DNA from: Flavobacteriales bacterium
GTDB lineage: Bacteria > Bacteroidota > Bacteroidia > Flavobacteriales > UA16
DNA: 23,154 nt
Direction of reading: 5' to 3'
Assembly: GCA_028141885.1 (NCBI GenBank)
Contig: JAOIQU010000024.1
Location: forward strand, 1 to 23,154
The notes beneath the pieces were generated by a model, which was given only the letters and a program-made list of their open reading frames with translations, did no database searches and had not been told where the DNA came from. The position numbers and the translations under genes were made by a program. Below, piece after piece: positions 9,391-16,308 of the stretch (position 1 is the first letter of the stretch; each line of letters opens with the position of its first letter).

Positions 9391-10686
9391 ATGACGACCA
9401 CGCTGATTCTGACCATCGCCTTCTTCCTCACGGTCATCTTGATGCTCGTGAGCCTCCTGCTCTTTGTGAAGGCCAAACTCTCGCCCTCGGGCAAACTCAA
9501 GATCACCATCAACGGGGAGCAAACCATCGAAGTGGATGGCGGCTCCACGCTGCTGACCACGTTGGGCAACAACGGGGTGTTCTTGCCATCTGCATGCGGC
9601 GGCGGTGGCACGTGCGTCCAGTGCAAGTGCCAAGTGAACACGGGCGGAGGTTCGATCCTTCCCACAGAAACACCGCACTTCTCTCGCAAGGAGGTGGCGG
9701 ACAACTGGCGCCTCGGTTGCCAGGTCAAGGTGAAGGAAGACATGGAGATCCAAGTGCCTGAAGAAGTCTTCGGCATCAAGAAGTGGGAATGCGAAGTGGT
9801 GTCCAACTACAACGTCGCGTCCTTCATCAAGGAGTTCGTGGTGCGCTTGCCGGAAGACGAGACCCTTGACTTCGAGGCAGGTGGCTACATCCAAGTGGAC
9901 GTCCCGACGACCACGGTGGAGTACAAAAACATCGACATCACGGCGCACCCTGAGCATCACCCCGATCCCAACACCTTCCAGTCGGAGTGGGACAAGTTTG
10001 GGTTGTGGGACCTGAAGATGGTCAACGACGAGCCCATTGTCCGCGCCTACTCCATGGCCAACCACCCTGCAGAAGGCAACATCGTGATGCTCAACATCCG
10101 CATCGCGACGCCACCATGGGACCGCGCACGCAACGGTTGGATGCAGGTAAACCCCGGCATCTGTTCTTCGTTCGTCTTTGCCCAAAAGCCAGGCGACAAG
10201 GTCACCATCTCCGGTCCTTACGGGGAATTTTTCATCAAGGAGACCGAGGCAGAAATGGTGTACATCGGCGGTGGTGCCGGCATGGCGCCAATGCGTTCGC
10301 ACTTGTTCCACCTTTTCCACACGTTGAAGACCGGCCGCAAGGTGACGTTCTTCTACGGCGGACGCTCCAAGCGCGAGTTGTTCTACGTGGACGACTTCCG
10401 CGCCATCGAGAAGGAGTTCCCCAACTTCAAATTCCACCTCGTGTTGTCAGAGCCCGCCGAAGGCGACAACTGGAACGAGAAGAAGGACATCCACGACGAA
10501 GGTGACGGCTTCCTTGGCTTTGTGCACAACGCGGTGATCGATCACCACTTGAAGGACCACGAGGCACCCGAAGACATCGAATTCTATTTCTGCGGACCGC
10601 CCATGATGAACCAGGCGGTGCTCAAGATGTGTGACGACTGGGGCGTTCCCCCTGAAAATGTTGCGTTTGATGACTTCGGTGGCTAA
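9391..10686 (+). CDS. nqrF: Na+-translocating NADH:quinone reductase subunit F (NADH-oxidising)
   Basis: NqrF is the electron-input subunit. It takes hydride from NADH to FAD and passes electrons to a 2Fe-2S centre. One N-terminal anchor helix spans about 5-26. The ferredoxin domain follows with cysteines C69, C75, C78 and C110, exactly the C-x5-C-x2-C-x31-C spacing of the family. The FAD-binding motif RAYS is at 218-221 in the ferredoxin-reductase-like domain. The nucleotide-binding motif [11 protein letters not shown] is at 293-303, with CGPP at 401-404 and the usual aromatic C-terminal tail FDDFGG. The length of 431 aa is slightly above the Vibrio protein (about 408). The 3' end overlaps the likely start of apbE by 17 bp. 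Confidence 0.97.
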   Translation: MTTTLILTIAFFLTVILMLVSLLLFVKAKLSPSGKLKITINGEQTIEVDGGSTLLTTLGNNGVFLPSACGGGGTCVQCKCQVNTGGGSILPTETPHFSRKEVADNWRLGCQVKVKEDMEIQVPEEVFGIKKWECEVVSNYNVASFIKEFVVRLPEDETLDFEAGGYIQVDVPTTTVEYKNIDITAHPEHHPDPNTFQSEWDKFGLWDLKMVNDEPIVRAYSMANHPAEGNIVMLNIRIATPPWDRARNGWMQVNPGICSSFVFAQKPGDKVTISGPYGEFFIKETEAEMVYIGGGAGMAPMRSHLFHLFHTLKTGRKVTFFYGGRSKRELFYVDDFRAIEKEFPNFKFHLVLSEPAEGDNWNEKKDIHDEGDGFLGFVHNAVIDHHLKDHEAPEDIEFYFCGPPMMNQAVLKMCDDWGVPPENVAFDDFGG

Positions 10687-11800
10687 GCCAAGTCTCGACC
10701 GAATCACAAAGGCTCTTGCGGTTGCAGGGGCCTTTGTCGCCTTCGGATGTGGCGAGTCAAATCCGGTTCCTTCCAGCTCAGCAGGACGTGTGTGGGTGCA
10801 CCAAGGGGAGGCGCAAGGCACGACCTATACGGTGAAGTACGTGTCGCAAGATTCGGTGTCGCAAACGGCGTTTGAGGCCTGCTTGGAGGAGGTGGACGTG
10901 GAAATGAATGCGTGGCGTCCTTCGTCCACGTTGTCTCAATTCAATGGCTCCACTGAGGTTGGCACAGCTTTCAGTTTTGCGGACTCCGCTGGGGTGTGGG
11001 AGGATGTCTGGCGCATTTCGGAAGAAGTTCACCGATTGTCCGGTGGGGCTTTTGATGTGACGGTGGGGCCGTTGATGAAGCTTTGGGGATTCAGGATGGA
11101 ACGTCGTGATGTGGTGACCCCAACCATGGTGGACAGCGTTCGCCAATTCGCGCATTTTGCGGGTGACGTCATCCGCTTCGTGCCCAAGTCCCGGGCAGGA
11201 GGTGCCGCACTCAGCAAGAGCGACCCCCGGACAGAACTTGATTTCAATGCCGTCGCCCAAGGATACACCGTGGATGCCATGGCTCAAGTCCTGCTCGATC
11301 GAGGTGTAACCAACATGATGGTCGAACTCGGCGGCGAAGTCAAATGCCTTGGACTGAATCAACACAGCCAGCCGTGGCGCATTGCCATCGACCGACCGCA
11401 AGAGGAGGGGCGTACGCTGCAAGCCGTTCTGCCTGTGGCTGACATGTCGATTTGCACCAGTGGCAACTACCGAAAAGTCAGTGTCGTGAACGGGCAGCGG
11501 TTTTCGCACACCCTCGACCCACGCACGGGAGCTCCCGTCACGCACGGGTTGCTCAGCGCCACTGTGCTCGCACCTGAGGCGGCCTACGCCGATGCATTTG
11601 CCACAGCCTGCATGGTGCTGGGGCCAGAAGCCGGGCAACGCTGGATCGCCCAAATGCAAGCACAAGGCGAGGAGGTTGAGGCGTTGTTCATCATGGATGG
11701 CGCTGGTGAAGCGTTCACCTATTGGGCAACGCCGTCGTTGGAGGCGCAATTGGAATGGCTTGAGCCATTGGACAAATACGACTCCACTCTGGTTGAGTGA
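10670..11800 (+). CDS. apbE: FAD:protein FMN transferase (ApbE/Ftp), predicted lipoprotein
   Basis: ApbE splits FAD and attaches FMN through a phosphoester to threonine in the (S/T)G(A/G)T motifs of NqrB and NqrC, outside the cytoplasm, using Mg2+. I chose the ATG at 10670 (376 aa) because it places a lipoprotein signal right after a short basic N-terminus, with lipobox-like AFGC. An ATG at 10658 is an alternative. Family features are GTTYTVKY near the mature N-terminus, [52 protein letters not shown], and [20 protein letters not shown] followed by [15 protein letters not shown]. The 17-bp overlap with nqrF fixes it as the seventh gene of the nqr operon, the usual arrangement. Identification is firm; only the exact start is open. 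Confidence 0.94.
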   Translation: MTSVAKPSLDRITKALAVAGAFVAFGCGESNPVPSSSAGRVWVHQGEAQGTTYTVKYVSQDSVSQTAFEACLEEVDVEMNAWRPSSTLSQFNGSTEVGTAFSFADSAGVWEDVWRISEEVHRLSGGAFDVTVGPLMKLWGFRMERRDVVTPTMVDSVRQFAHFAGDVIRFVPKSRAGGAALSKSDPRTELDFNAVAQGYTVDAMAQVLLDRGVTNMMVELGGEVKCLGLNQHSQPWRIAIDRPQEEGRTLQAVLPVADMSICTSGNYRKVSVVNGQRFSHTLDPRTGAPVTHGLLSATVLAPEAAYADAFATACMVLGPEAGQRWIAQMQAQGEEVEALFIMDGAGEAFTYWATPSLEAQLEWLEPLDKYDSTLVE

Positions 11801-11833
11801 CTTGAGTGTCGAAACTAAACGGAGATTTTGTCG

Positions 11834-11841
11834 TATCTTCA
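11834..11841 (+). promoter_or_regulatory. Weak candidate -7 box (TATCTTCA) for the secreted beta-helix protein
   Basis: The 101 bp between apbE and the next plus-strand gene contain TATCTTCA, a partial match (6/8) to TAnnTTTG, about 60 bp before the chosen ATG. No -33 TTG is seen at the right distance. The gap is longer than others in this operon, which suggests a separate transcript, but the box itself is poor evidence. Confidence 0.22.
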
Positions 11842-11901
11842 AGAGTGCGTCGAAGAAATTCCACCTTTCGTCGCCCTAACAATACGCTTCAACCCTCGGT
11901 C

Positions 11902-13779
11902 ATGACTCACAACGTGCCCTCTTTGAAAGTTTCCATCCTCGCATTCGTTGCAGGGATGTTTTTGATGTCCACGACCGGTTCAGGGCAGGGAGTTCTGGAT
12001 GCAGGAAGTGCATGCGGATGCCCTGAGCTCAGCGCACGTGACACGGTTTGGATTGACGACAACAGCGGGAGCGGTGTCGGGACGATGACGTGGACATGCG
12101 ATCACATATACGTGCTGACAGAGCAGGTTTTTGTGAACGCTGCCGACACATTGACCCTTGAACCGGGGACGGTGGTGCTCGGCGCTCCAGGACAGGGGAT
12201 GTCGGTCATCGAGGTGCCGGCCAACAATGACGTGGGTTTGGTTCGTTCCGTTTCTTACAGTTCGTATCCAGGAGCCCTTGTCGTGGCTCGCGGAGGCATG
12301 TTGATGGCCGCTGGCAACGCCACGTGTCCCATTCAGTTTTCGTTCTTGGGCGACCCCATGGATGGCAGTGTTGGGCTTGACGTTCAAGGCCAATGGGGTG
12401 GAGTGGTCCTTTGTGGGGCCGGTGCCTTGAATACGTTTTATTTGGAAGGCACGGAAAGTCCGTCCCAAACTGGTGGCGTCGGCACAGGCGAGGACCGTGC
12501 AGAGGGCATTGTGGACGGCTCCGGTCAAGACCGCCACGTCTATGGTGGCAACACCGATCCGGACGGCTCTTCAGGCGTTCTGCGACACGTGTCCATTCGT
12601 CACGGCAGCACCAACTTGGGATGGAACCAATTCCTGAACGGCAACGAAACCGATTTGCTTCAACTGGCAGGGTGCGGTTCCGGGACCGAAGTTGAATACG
12701 TCGAATTGGTGGGGTCGGCAGACGACGGCCTCCACATTTTGGGAGGCACCGTTGAGGTTCGCCACGTGGTCAGCGCCTTTCACGCGGAAGATGCCTTTGA
12801 AAGCGACCAAGGCTGGCAAGGAGCGGGACAGTTTTTGTTTGGCATCCAAGACACGGCCTTGGCCCATCCCACCAATCCACCCATGACTTCACAGGTTTGG
12901 ATGATGCAAGGCGACGACTTTGAGGAGTTCAACATGGATTTGTACTACGAGCCCTACACGTCGCCCTGGATGAGCAACTTGACTCTGCTGACCAACGGAA
13001 ACGACGTGGCGGTGCGCGGCTTGAGCTTACCCGGCGGAGATTGGGTCAACAGCATTGTCCATGGTGTCAGTGAATCCGCGTTGTCACTACGCTACAGCTA
13101 CTACTGCGACGGTTACGCCGCAATCTTGCCTGCCAACGTCGGCGGTGGATTTTCCGTGCTCCGCATGCGCAACTGGATGGTTTCAGGAACAGACGAGGCT
13201 GTGGATGACTTGACGTTTGGGACCGTCTATGGGACGTTCTACCAAAGCCCCATCACTACTTTGTTGAATCCGTACCTCGTGGACAGTGGGTTCACCTTCC
13301 AAAGCTTGTTGACGGATGGTTCGTTTGCGCTCGAATCTGGTCTCCTTACAGAAGGTCTGGATCCAAGGCCTTTGCAAGGCGAAACGGTTTCTGCGTTTTA
13401 CCAAGACTTGGACCCAAGATTGGAGTCGGTGTCTTACCACGGCGCTTTTCATCCCACTGAGGACCCGTGGTTTTTGGGATGGAGCATGCTCTCCGCCAAA
13501 GGCCTCTATGGAGTCGTGCAGTCGGTCCCTGGGTGCACGTACGCGTTCGCATGCAACTACAACGCAGAAGCAACAGAAGACGATGGTTCATGCGAGGTGG
13601 AGTCGTGCGCAGGGTGCACCTACACACTCGCCCCCAACTACGACGATTCGGCCGTGTACGACGATGGTTCTTGCACGTTTGAGTTCCCGTCAAATTGTCC
13701 GGGAGACTTGAACGGTGACGGCGTCGTCAGCTCCATTGACTTGTTGGAATTCTTGTCGCTGTACGGCGAGGGGTGTTGA
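11902..13779 (+). CDS. Secreted beta-helix-like surface protein with Cys-rich repeats and a dockerin-like tail
   Basis: Function unknown. The ATG at 11902 gives 625 aa starting with a signal peptide (about 1-30, hydrophobic ILAFVAGMFLM, then STTGSGQG). The open frame upstream lacks a signal and is probably untranslated. The main region (about 50-400) resembles a family of secreted Bacteroidota proteins with a likely right-handed parallel beta-helix. Visible elements include LTLEPGTVVLG, QGQWGGVVLCG, VYGGNTDPDGSSGVLRHVSI, VEYVELVGSADDGLHILGGT and AFESDQGW. The C-terminus has two Cys repeats of about 20 aa (545-564 and 572-591; pattern CTY...A.NY...A...DDGSC). These are followed by CPGDLNGDGVVSSIDLLEFL (599-618), one calcium-binding dockerin-like loop, ending in Cys625. 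I see no standard type IX sorting domain. It follows apbE on the same strand but has no evident link to Na+-NQR. Confidence 0.82.
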   Translation: MTHNVPSLKVSILAFVAGMFLMSTTGSGQGVLDAGSACGCPELSARDTVWIDDNSGSGVGTMTWTCDHIYVLTEQVFVNAADTLTLEPGTVVLGAPGQGMSVIEVPANNDVGLVRSVSYSSYPGALVVARGGMLMAAGNATCPIQFSFLGDPMDGSVGLDVQGQWGGVVLCGAGALNTFYLEGTESPSQTGGVGTGEDRAEGIVDGSGQDRHVYGGNTDPDGSSGVLRHVSIRHGSTNLGWNQFLNGNETDLLQLAGCGSGTEVEYVELVGSADDGLHILGGTVEVRHVVSAFHAEDAFESDQGWQGAGQFLFGIQDTALAHPTNPPMTSQVWMMQGDDFEEFNMDLYYEPYTSPWMSNLTLLTNGNDVAVRGLSLPGGDWVNSIVHGVSESALSLRYSYYCDGYAAILPANVGGGFSVLRMRNWMVSGTDEAVDDLTFGTVYGTFYQSPITTLLNPYLVDSGFTFQSLLTDGSFALESGLLTEGLDPRPLQGETVSAFYQDLDPRLESVSYHGAFHPTEDPWFLGWSMLSAKGLYGVVQSVPGCTYAFACNYNAEATEDDGSCEVESCAGCTYTLAPNYDDSAVYDDGSCTFEFPSNCPGDLNGDGVVSSIDLLEFLSLYGEGC

Positions 13780-13794
13780 GCCTCTGAGGGGCTC
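13778..13794. terminator. Hairpin at convergent gene ends
   Basis: GAGCC (13778-13782) and GGCTC (13790-13794) form a perfect 5-bp stem around a 7-nt loop. The stem overlaps the stop codon of the plus-strand secreted protein and that of the minus-strand four-cysteine protein. The location between convergent genes suits a shared bidirectional terminator, but there is no T-tract on either side and the stem is short. Confidence 0.33.
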
Positions 13795-13996
13795 ATGCGG
13801 GATCCTCGGCGCGACAAGCGTCTTGGGGTCGCGCGCCACACACGGAGCATCCTCCGTCGTCATTCCTGAGCAGCGGGTTGTTGCTTGAGCACGTGCCGCT
13901 GAATTCACCATCGGGTTTCACGAGGATTTTGATGGCGATGCCTGCAACGCCCAGGGCGAGGAGGCCAATTGCAAGAAGGATTTCGGTCATGCCCAT
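13793..13996 (-). CDS. Small one-helix membrane protein with four cysteines; NqrM-like layout
   Basis: This is a 67-aa protein with an N-terminal transmembrane helix (about 5-27, ILLAIGLLALGVAGIAIKIL). A short tail follows with Cys36, Cys50, Cys53 and Cys61 (GEFSGTCSSNNPLL, then GGCSVCGARPQDAC). Similar short proteins called 'membrane or secreted protein' occur in Bacteroidota, so I regard it as real and conserved. The layout matches what is known of NqrM (DUF539), a Na+-NQR maturation factor described in proteobacteria, which has a single helix followed by four cysteines beginning with a G(S/T)C motif. The later cysteine spacing here (C-x13-C-x2-C-x7-C) differs from DUF539, so homology is not shown. 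It is the last gene of a three-gene minus-strand cassette, 5 bp after the DUF6952-like gene. ATG at 13996; Met3 (13990) is an alternative start. Confidence 0.8.
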   Translation of the reverse strand: MGMTEILLAIGLLALGVAGIAIKILVKPDGEFSGTCSSNNPLLRNDDGGCSVCGARPQDACRAEDPA

Positions 13997-14001
13997 GGTT
14001 C

Positions 14002-14241
14002 TCAGCCAATGATGTTGCGAACGTCTTTGAAAAAGGTGCGGAGGGCGACTTTGGGCTCGATGCCTTGCTTTTCAGCTTCTTCGAGCACGCGCTTCGCCCC
14101 GAGGATGTTGGTTAACCGGTCGCCCAATTCGGCGACGTCGTTTGCGTCGTCGTCCATGGACGCGTAGACTTCCTGTTCTAGGCGGTCCAGCGCTGCCATG
14201 TCGTGTTCAGCAATGAGCTTTCGGATCTCGGCGGCGTTCAT
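14002..14241 (-). CDS. DUF6952-like small protein
   Basis: This is a 79-aa soluble, acidic and probably all-helical protein without cysteines or a signal peptide. The sequence begins MNAAEIRKLIAEHDMAALDR, continues DRLTNILGAKRVLEEAEKQG and ends ALRTFFKDVRNIIG. The pattern 'L..ILGA..V.......G......A.R.F...VRN.I' recalls the Bacteroidota family DUF6952, which has no known function and is usually found beside a small thioredoxin gene. Here it overlaps the thioredoxin gene by 4 bp (ATGA), so the two are translationally coupled. The family name is from memory of sequence pattern and context, hence moderate certainty. That it is a real gene is well supported by coupling and conservation of context. 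Confidence 0.8.
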   Translation of the reverse strand: MNAAEIRKLIAEHDMAALDRLEQEVYASMDDDANDVAELGDRLTNILGAKRVLEEAEKQGIEPKVALRTFFKDVRNIIG

Positions 14242-14543
14242 GAGGCAACGGCGTTGGCGAGTTCGGTGACCTTGTCTTTTTTGGCCGTGGCAAACTCTTC
14301 AATCAACTTGCCATCTTTGAACCCCGCGAAGTAGGGCAGGTCGTTGATTTTGAAGGCTTGCTTCACGTCGAGGTGAGCTTCCACATCGACGTCGATGAAG
14401 GTGACCTCGCTCAACGCAGCGTCTTCTTTCAAGGTGTTGACGTGAGGCGCCAACAATTTGCACACGCCGCACCATGACGCATGGAAGCGAATGACGAGGC
14501 GGGGCTGGGTTTTGATTTGGTCAATCAGGTCAGGCAATTGCAT
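14238..14543 (-). CDS. Thioredoxin-family protein
   Basis: This is a 101-aa cytoplasmic dithiol protein of minimal thioredoxin size. The active site is WCGVC (24-28, cysteines 25 and 28), in place of the common WCGPC, so its redox potential may differ from the general thioredoxin. The segment VTFIDVDVEAHLDVKQAFKINDLPYF contains the expected strand-helix and the cis-proline (LPYF), followed by GFKDGKLIEEF. No signal peptide is visible. It is the first gene of a tight cassette with the DUF6952-like protein and the four-cysteine membrane protein, and is divergent from mazG. A role in reducing the cysteines of the membrane protein is possible but is only inference. Confidence 0.92.
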   Translation of the reverse strand: MQLPDLIDQIKTQPRLVIRFHASWCGVCKLLAPHVNTLKEDAALSEVTFIDVDVEAHLDVKQAFKINDLPYFAGFKDGKLIEEFATAKKDKVTELANAVAS

Positions 14544-14634
14544 GGCGTGAAATTAAGGATGCAATGAGGGAAACACGCATGTGAGGATGTGGTTCAGTGT
14601 GCCGGGTTCCTGGAAGGTTCTTGCCTCATGGAAC

Positions 14635-14642
14635 TACCTTTG
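14635..14642 (+). promoter_or_regulatory. -7 box (TACCTTTG) 4 bp before the mazG start codon
   Basis: TACCTTTG fits the Bacteroidota TAnnTTTG -7 consensus perfectly and is identical to the box upstream of nqrA. It ends at 14642 and the mazG ATG is at 14647. A start site three or four bases after the box would therefore give an essentially leaderless mRNA. There is no clear -33 TTG at 19-21 bp, so the assignment is tentative. Confidence 0.4.
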
Positions 14643-14646
14643 TGGT

Positions 14647-15447
14647 ATGAATACCCGTGAGCAGCATTTGGAGGCCTTTGGACGGTTGTTGGACATCATG
14701 GACGACTTGCGTGAAAAGTGCCCATGGGATCGAAAACAAACGTTTGAATCGCTGCGGCATTTGACGATCGAGGAAACGTACGAGCTTGCGGATGCCATCT
14801 TGGACAAGGACGTCGATGAAATCCGAAAGGAAACGGGCGACTTGCTCTTGCACATGGTGTTCTACGCGAAGCTTGGCTCAGAATTGCCCGAGGAAGAGGG
14901 AGGTTACGACATCGCCGATGCGTTGCACGGCATTTGTGACAAACTCGTGGAGAGACACCCGCACATTTATGGCGACGTGGAAGCCAACGACGAAGAGACC
15001 GTCAAAGCGAATTGGGAAAAGCTCAAGCTGAAGGAAGGCAAAACATCCGTGCTCGAAGGTGTGCCTCGTTCGCTGCCGAGTTTGGTCAAAGCGTATCGCG
15101 TGCAAGACAAGGTCCGAGGTGTGGGGTTCGATTGGGACAACGCCGGTCAGGTGTGGGACAAGGTGCAAGAAGAGTTGGGGGAGTTGCGGGCCGAACTCGA
15201 CGCGCCGGCGCGAGATCCCGAGCGCGTTGCCGACGAATTTGGGGATGTGATGTTTGCGCTGATCAATTACGCCCGTTTTGTGGACGTCAATCCCGACGAA
15301 GCCCTCGAGCGCACCATCCGGCGCTTCATCGCTCGGTTCCAGCACCTCGAAACTGCGGTCCGCGAGGACGGCAAGGACCTGTCAAACATGACCTTGAAAG
15401 AGATGGACGTGTATTGGGATCGCGCCAAAGAAGCGCTTAAAGCCTGA
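14647..15447 (+). CDS. mazG: Nucleoside triphosphate pyrophosphohydrolase MazG
   Basis: MazG hydrolyses (d)NTPs to the monophosphate and pyrophosphate, cleaning the nucleotide pool and, in some bacteria, influencing ppGpp levels. It acts in the cytoplasm with Mg2+. The 266-aa product contains two MazG domains. The N-terminal one has CPWDRKQTFESL (about 28-39), the metal site TIEETYELADAI (about 41-52) and ETGDLLLHMVFYA. The second has RVQDKVRGVGFDW, EELGELRAEL and DEFGDVMFALINYARF. It ends with KEMDVYWDRAKEA. I chose the ATG at 14647 (MNTREQHLEAFGRLLDIMDD), which matches the usual family N-terminus; the open frame runs 22 codons further upstream with unrelated sequence. It converges on the GDSL lipoprotein gene with a 12-bp gap. 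Confidence 0.94.
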   Translation: MNTREQHLEAFGRLLDIMDDLREKCPWDRKQTFESLRHLTIEETYELADAILDKDVDEIRKETGDLLLHMVFYAKLGSELPEEEGGYDIADALHGICDKLVERHPHIYGDVEANDEETVKANWEKLKLKEGKTSVLEGVPRSLPSLVKAYRVQDKVRGVGFDWDNAGQVWDKVQEELGELRAELDAPARDPERVADEFGDVMFALINYARFVDVNPDEALERTIRRFIARFQHLETAVREDGKDLSNMTLKEMDVYWDRAKEALKA

Positions 15448-15459
15448 CAGACGCGTCGC

Positions 15460-16239
15460 TCACTCCACGAGTTCTTGGACCCCTTCCACGAAGGACTCCA
15501 CCCACAAGCTGTACTGCAATCCGCTGGGGTGCAGGCCGTCAGGGGCGACGAGTCCTGGCGTGTCCGGATGTTGTTGTGAGATGGGCGTGATGTTGAAGTG
15601 AGCGATTCCCGCAGCTTGCGTTTGGGCGAGGCAGGTGTCGTTGAAAGTCTGCAGCGCGGCCGAGATGCTGCTTTGGTTGGATGCCCCAAACGGAGTGTAT
15701 CCGTAATCTGGAATGCTCACCACAAAGACCCGATCCGATCGGCCACCCGTCAGGGACACAGCCCGATCGAGCAACGCACTGAATTCGTTGGCGTAATCGT
15801 CGACAGGCAGGCCTTGGTATTGGTTGTTGACCCCAATCAAGAGAGAGACCAAATCCCAAGTCGCAGTGTCCACTTGGGCAGCATCCATGCCATTGGACAG
15901 GTTCGCCGTCGTCCAGCCTGTGGTGGCCATGATTGCAGCATCGTTCCAGACAGTCGCTGCATTTCGTGCGCGGAGGCTGTCCACCAACTGGTTGGGCCAC
16001 CGCTCGGCTGCGGGCACGCTTTCGCCAATGGTGTAGCTGTCCCCCAAGGCCAAATACCGCATCGTGTTGCCCTGCAAAACAAGGGTGTCGGCATCATATC
16101 CAACCACGGTGACGTCCGGTTCGGTGGGAGGGGTGTCTTTTTGGCAAGCACCCAGGCCAAACGCGATGAAAAGAGAGGCCAGCATGGCCAAAGCGCGGAA
16201 CGGCTTGCGTGGGTTCTGAGAGGCAGTGGTGTACTTCAT
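15460..16239 (-). CDS. SGNH/GDSL-family hydrolase, predicted lipoprotein
   Basis: This is a 259-aa predicted envelope esterase or lipase of the SGNH superfamily; the substrate is unknown. The ATG at 16239 was chosen because it yields a lipoprotein signal (hydrophobic LAMLASLFIAFGLGAC, lipid-modified Cys32). Upstream in-frame codons are antisense to the M1 peptidase. Catalytic blocks are visible: block I LALGDSYTIGE with nucleophile Ser68, block III IGVNNQYQG (about 135-143) supplying Gly and Asn, and block V DGLHPSG with Asp234 and His237. The linker after Cys32 is acidic and proline-rich (QKDTPPTEPD), as is usual for surface lipoproteins. It is divergent from the M1 peptidase and convergent with mazG, so it is likely a single-gene unit. 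Confidence 0.9.
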   Translation of the reverse strand: MKYTTASQNPRKPFRALAMLASLFIAFGLGACQKDTPPTEPDVTVVGYDADTLVLQGNTMRYLALGDSYTIGESVPAAERWPNQLVDSLRARNAATVWNDAAIMATTGWTTANLSNGMDAAQVDTATWDLVSLLIGVNNQYQGLPVDDYANEFSALLDRAVSLTGGRSDRVFVVSIPDYGYTPFGASNQSSISAALQTFNDTCLAQTQAAGIAHFNITPISQQHPDTPGLVAPDGLHPSGLQYSLWVESFVEGVQELVE

Positions 16240-16282
16240 GTCACTAAGGTCGAACAACACCCACAGATTGCAAGGCCCGATG

Positions 16283-16290
16283 TACTTTTG
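16283..16290 (+). promoter_or_regulatory. Candidate -7 box (TACTTTTG) for the M1 peptidase gene
   Basis: TACTTTTG conforms to TAnnTTTG and lies 18 bp before the ATG at 16309, within the 69-bp divergent gap to the GDSL gene. The predicted leader is about 15 nt. No good -33 element is seen at 19-20 bp. Confidence 0.38.
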
Positions 16291-16308
16291 TGGCCACAAC
16301 AAAGGAAC

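Noticed and set aside
9385..10437. 350-codon minus-strand open frame opposite nqrF
   Set aside because: It is antisense to a gene with intact iron-sulfur, FAD and NADH motifs, and its own sequence resembles no protein I know.
15431..15457. Palindromes AAGCGCTT and GACGCGTC at the mazG end
   Set aside because: Both are short, without loops or a T-tract. The first lies inside the mazG coding region and neither makes a convincing terminator or site.
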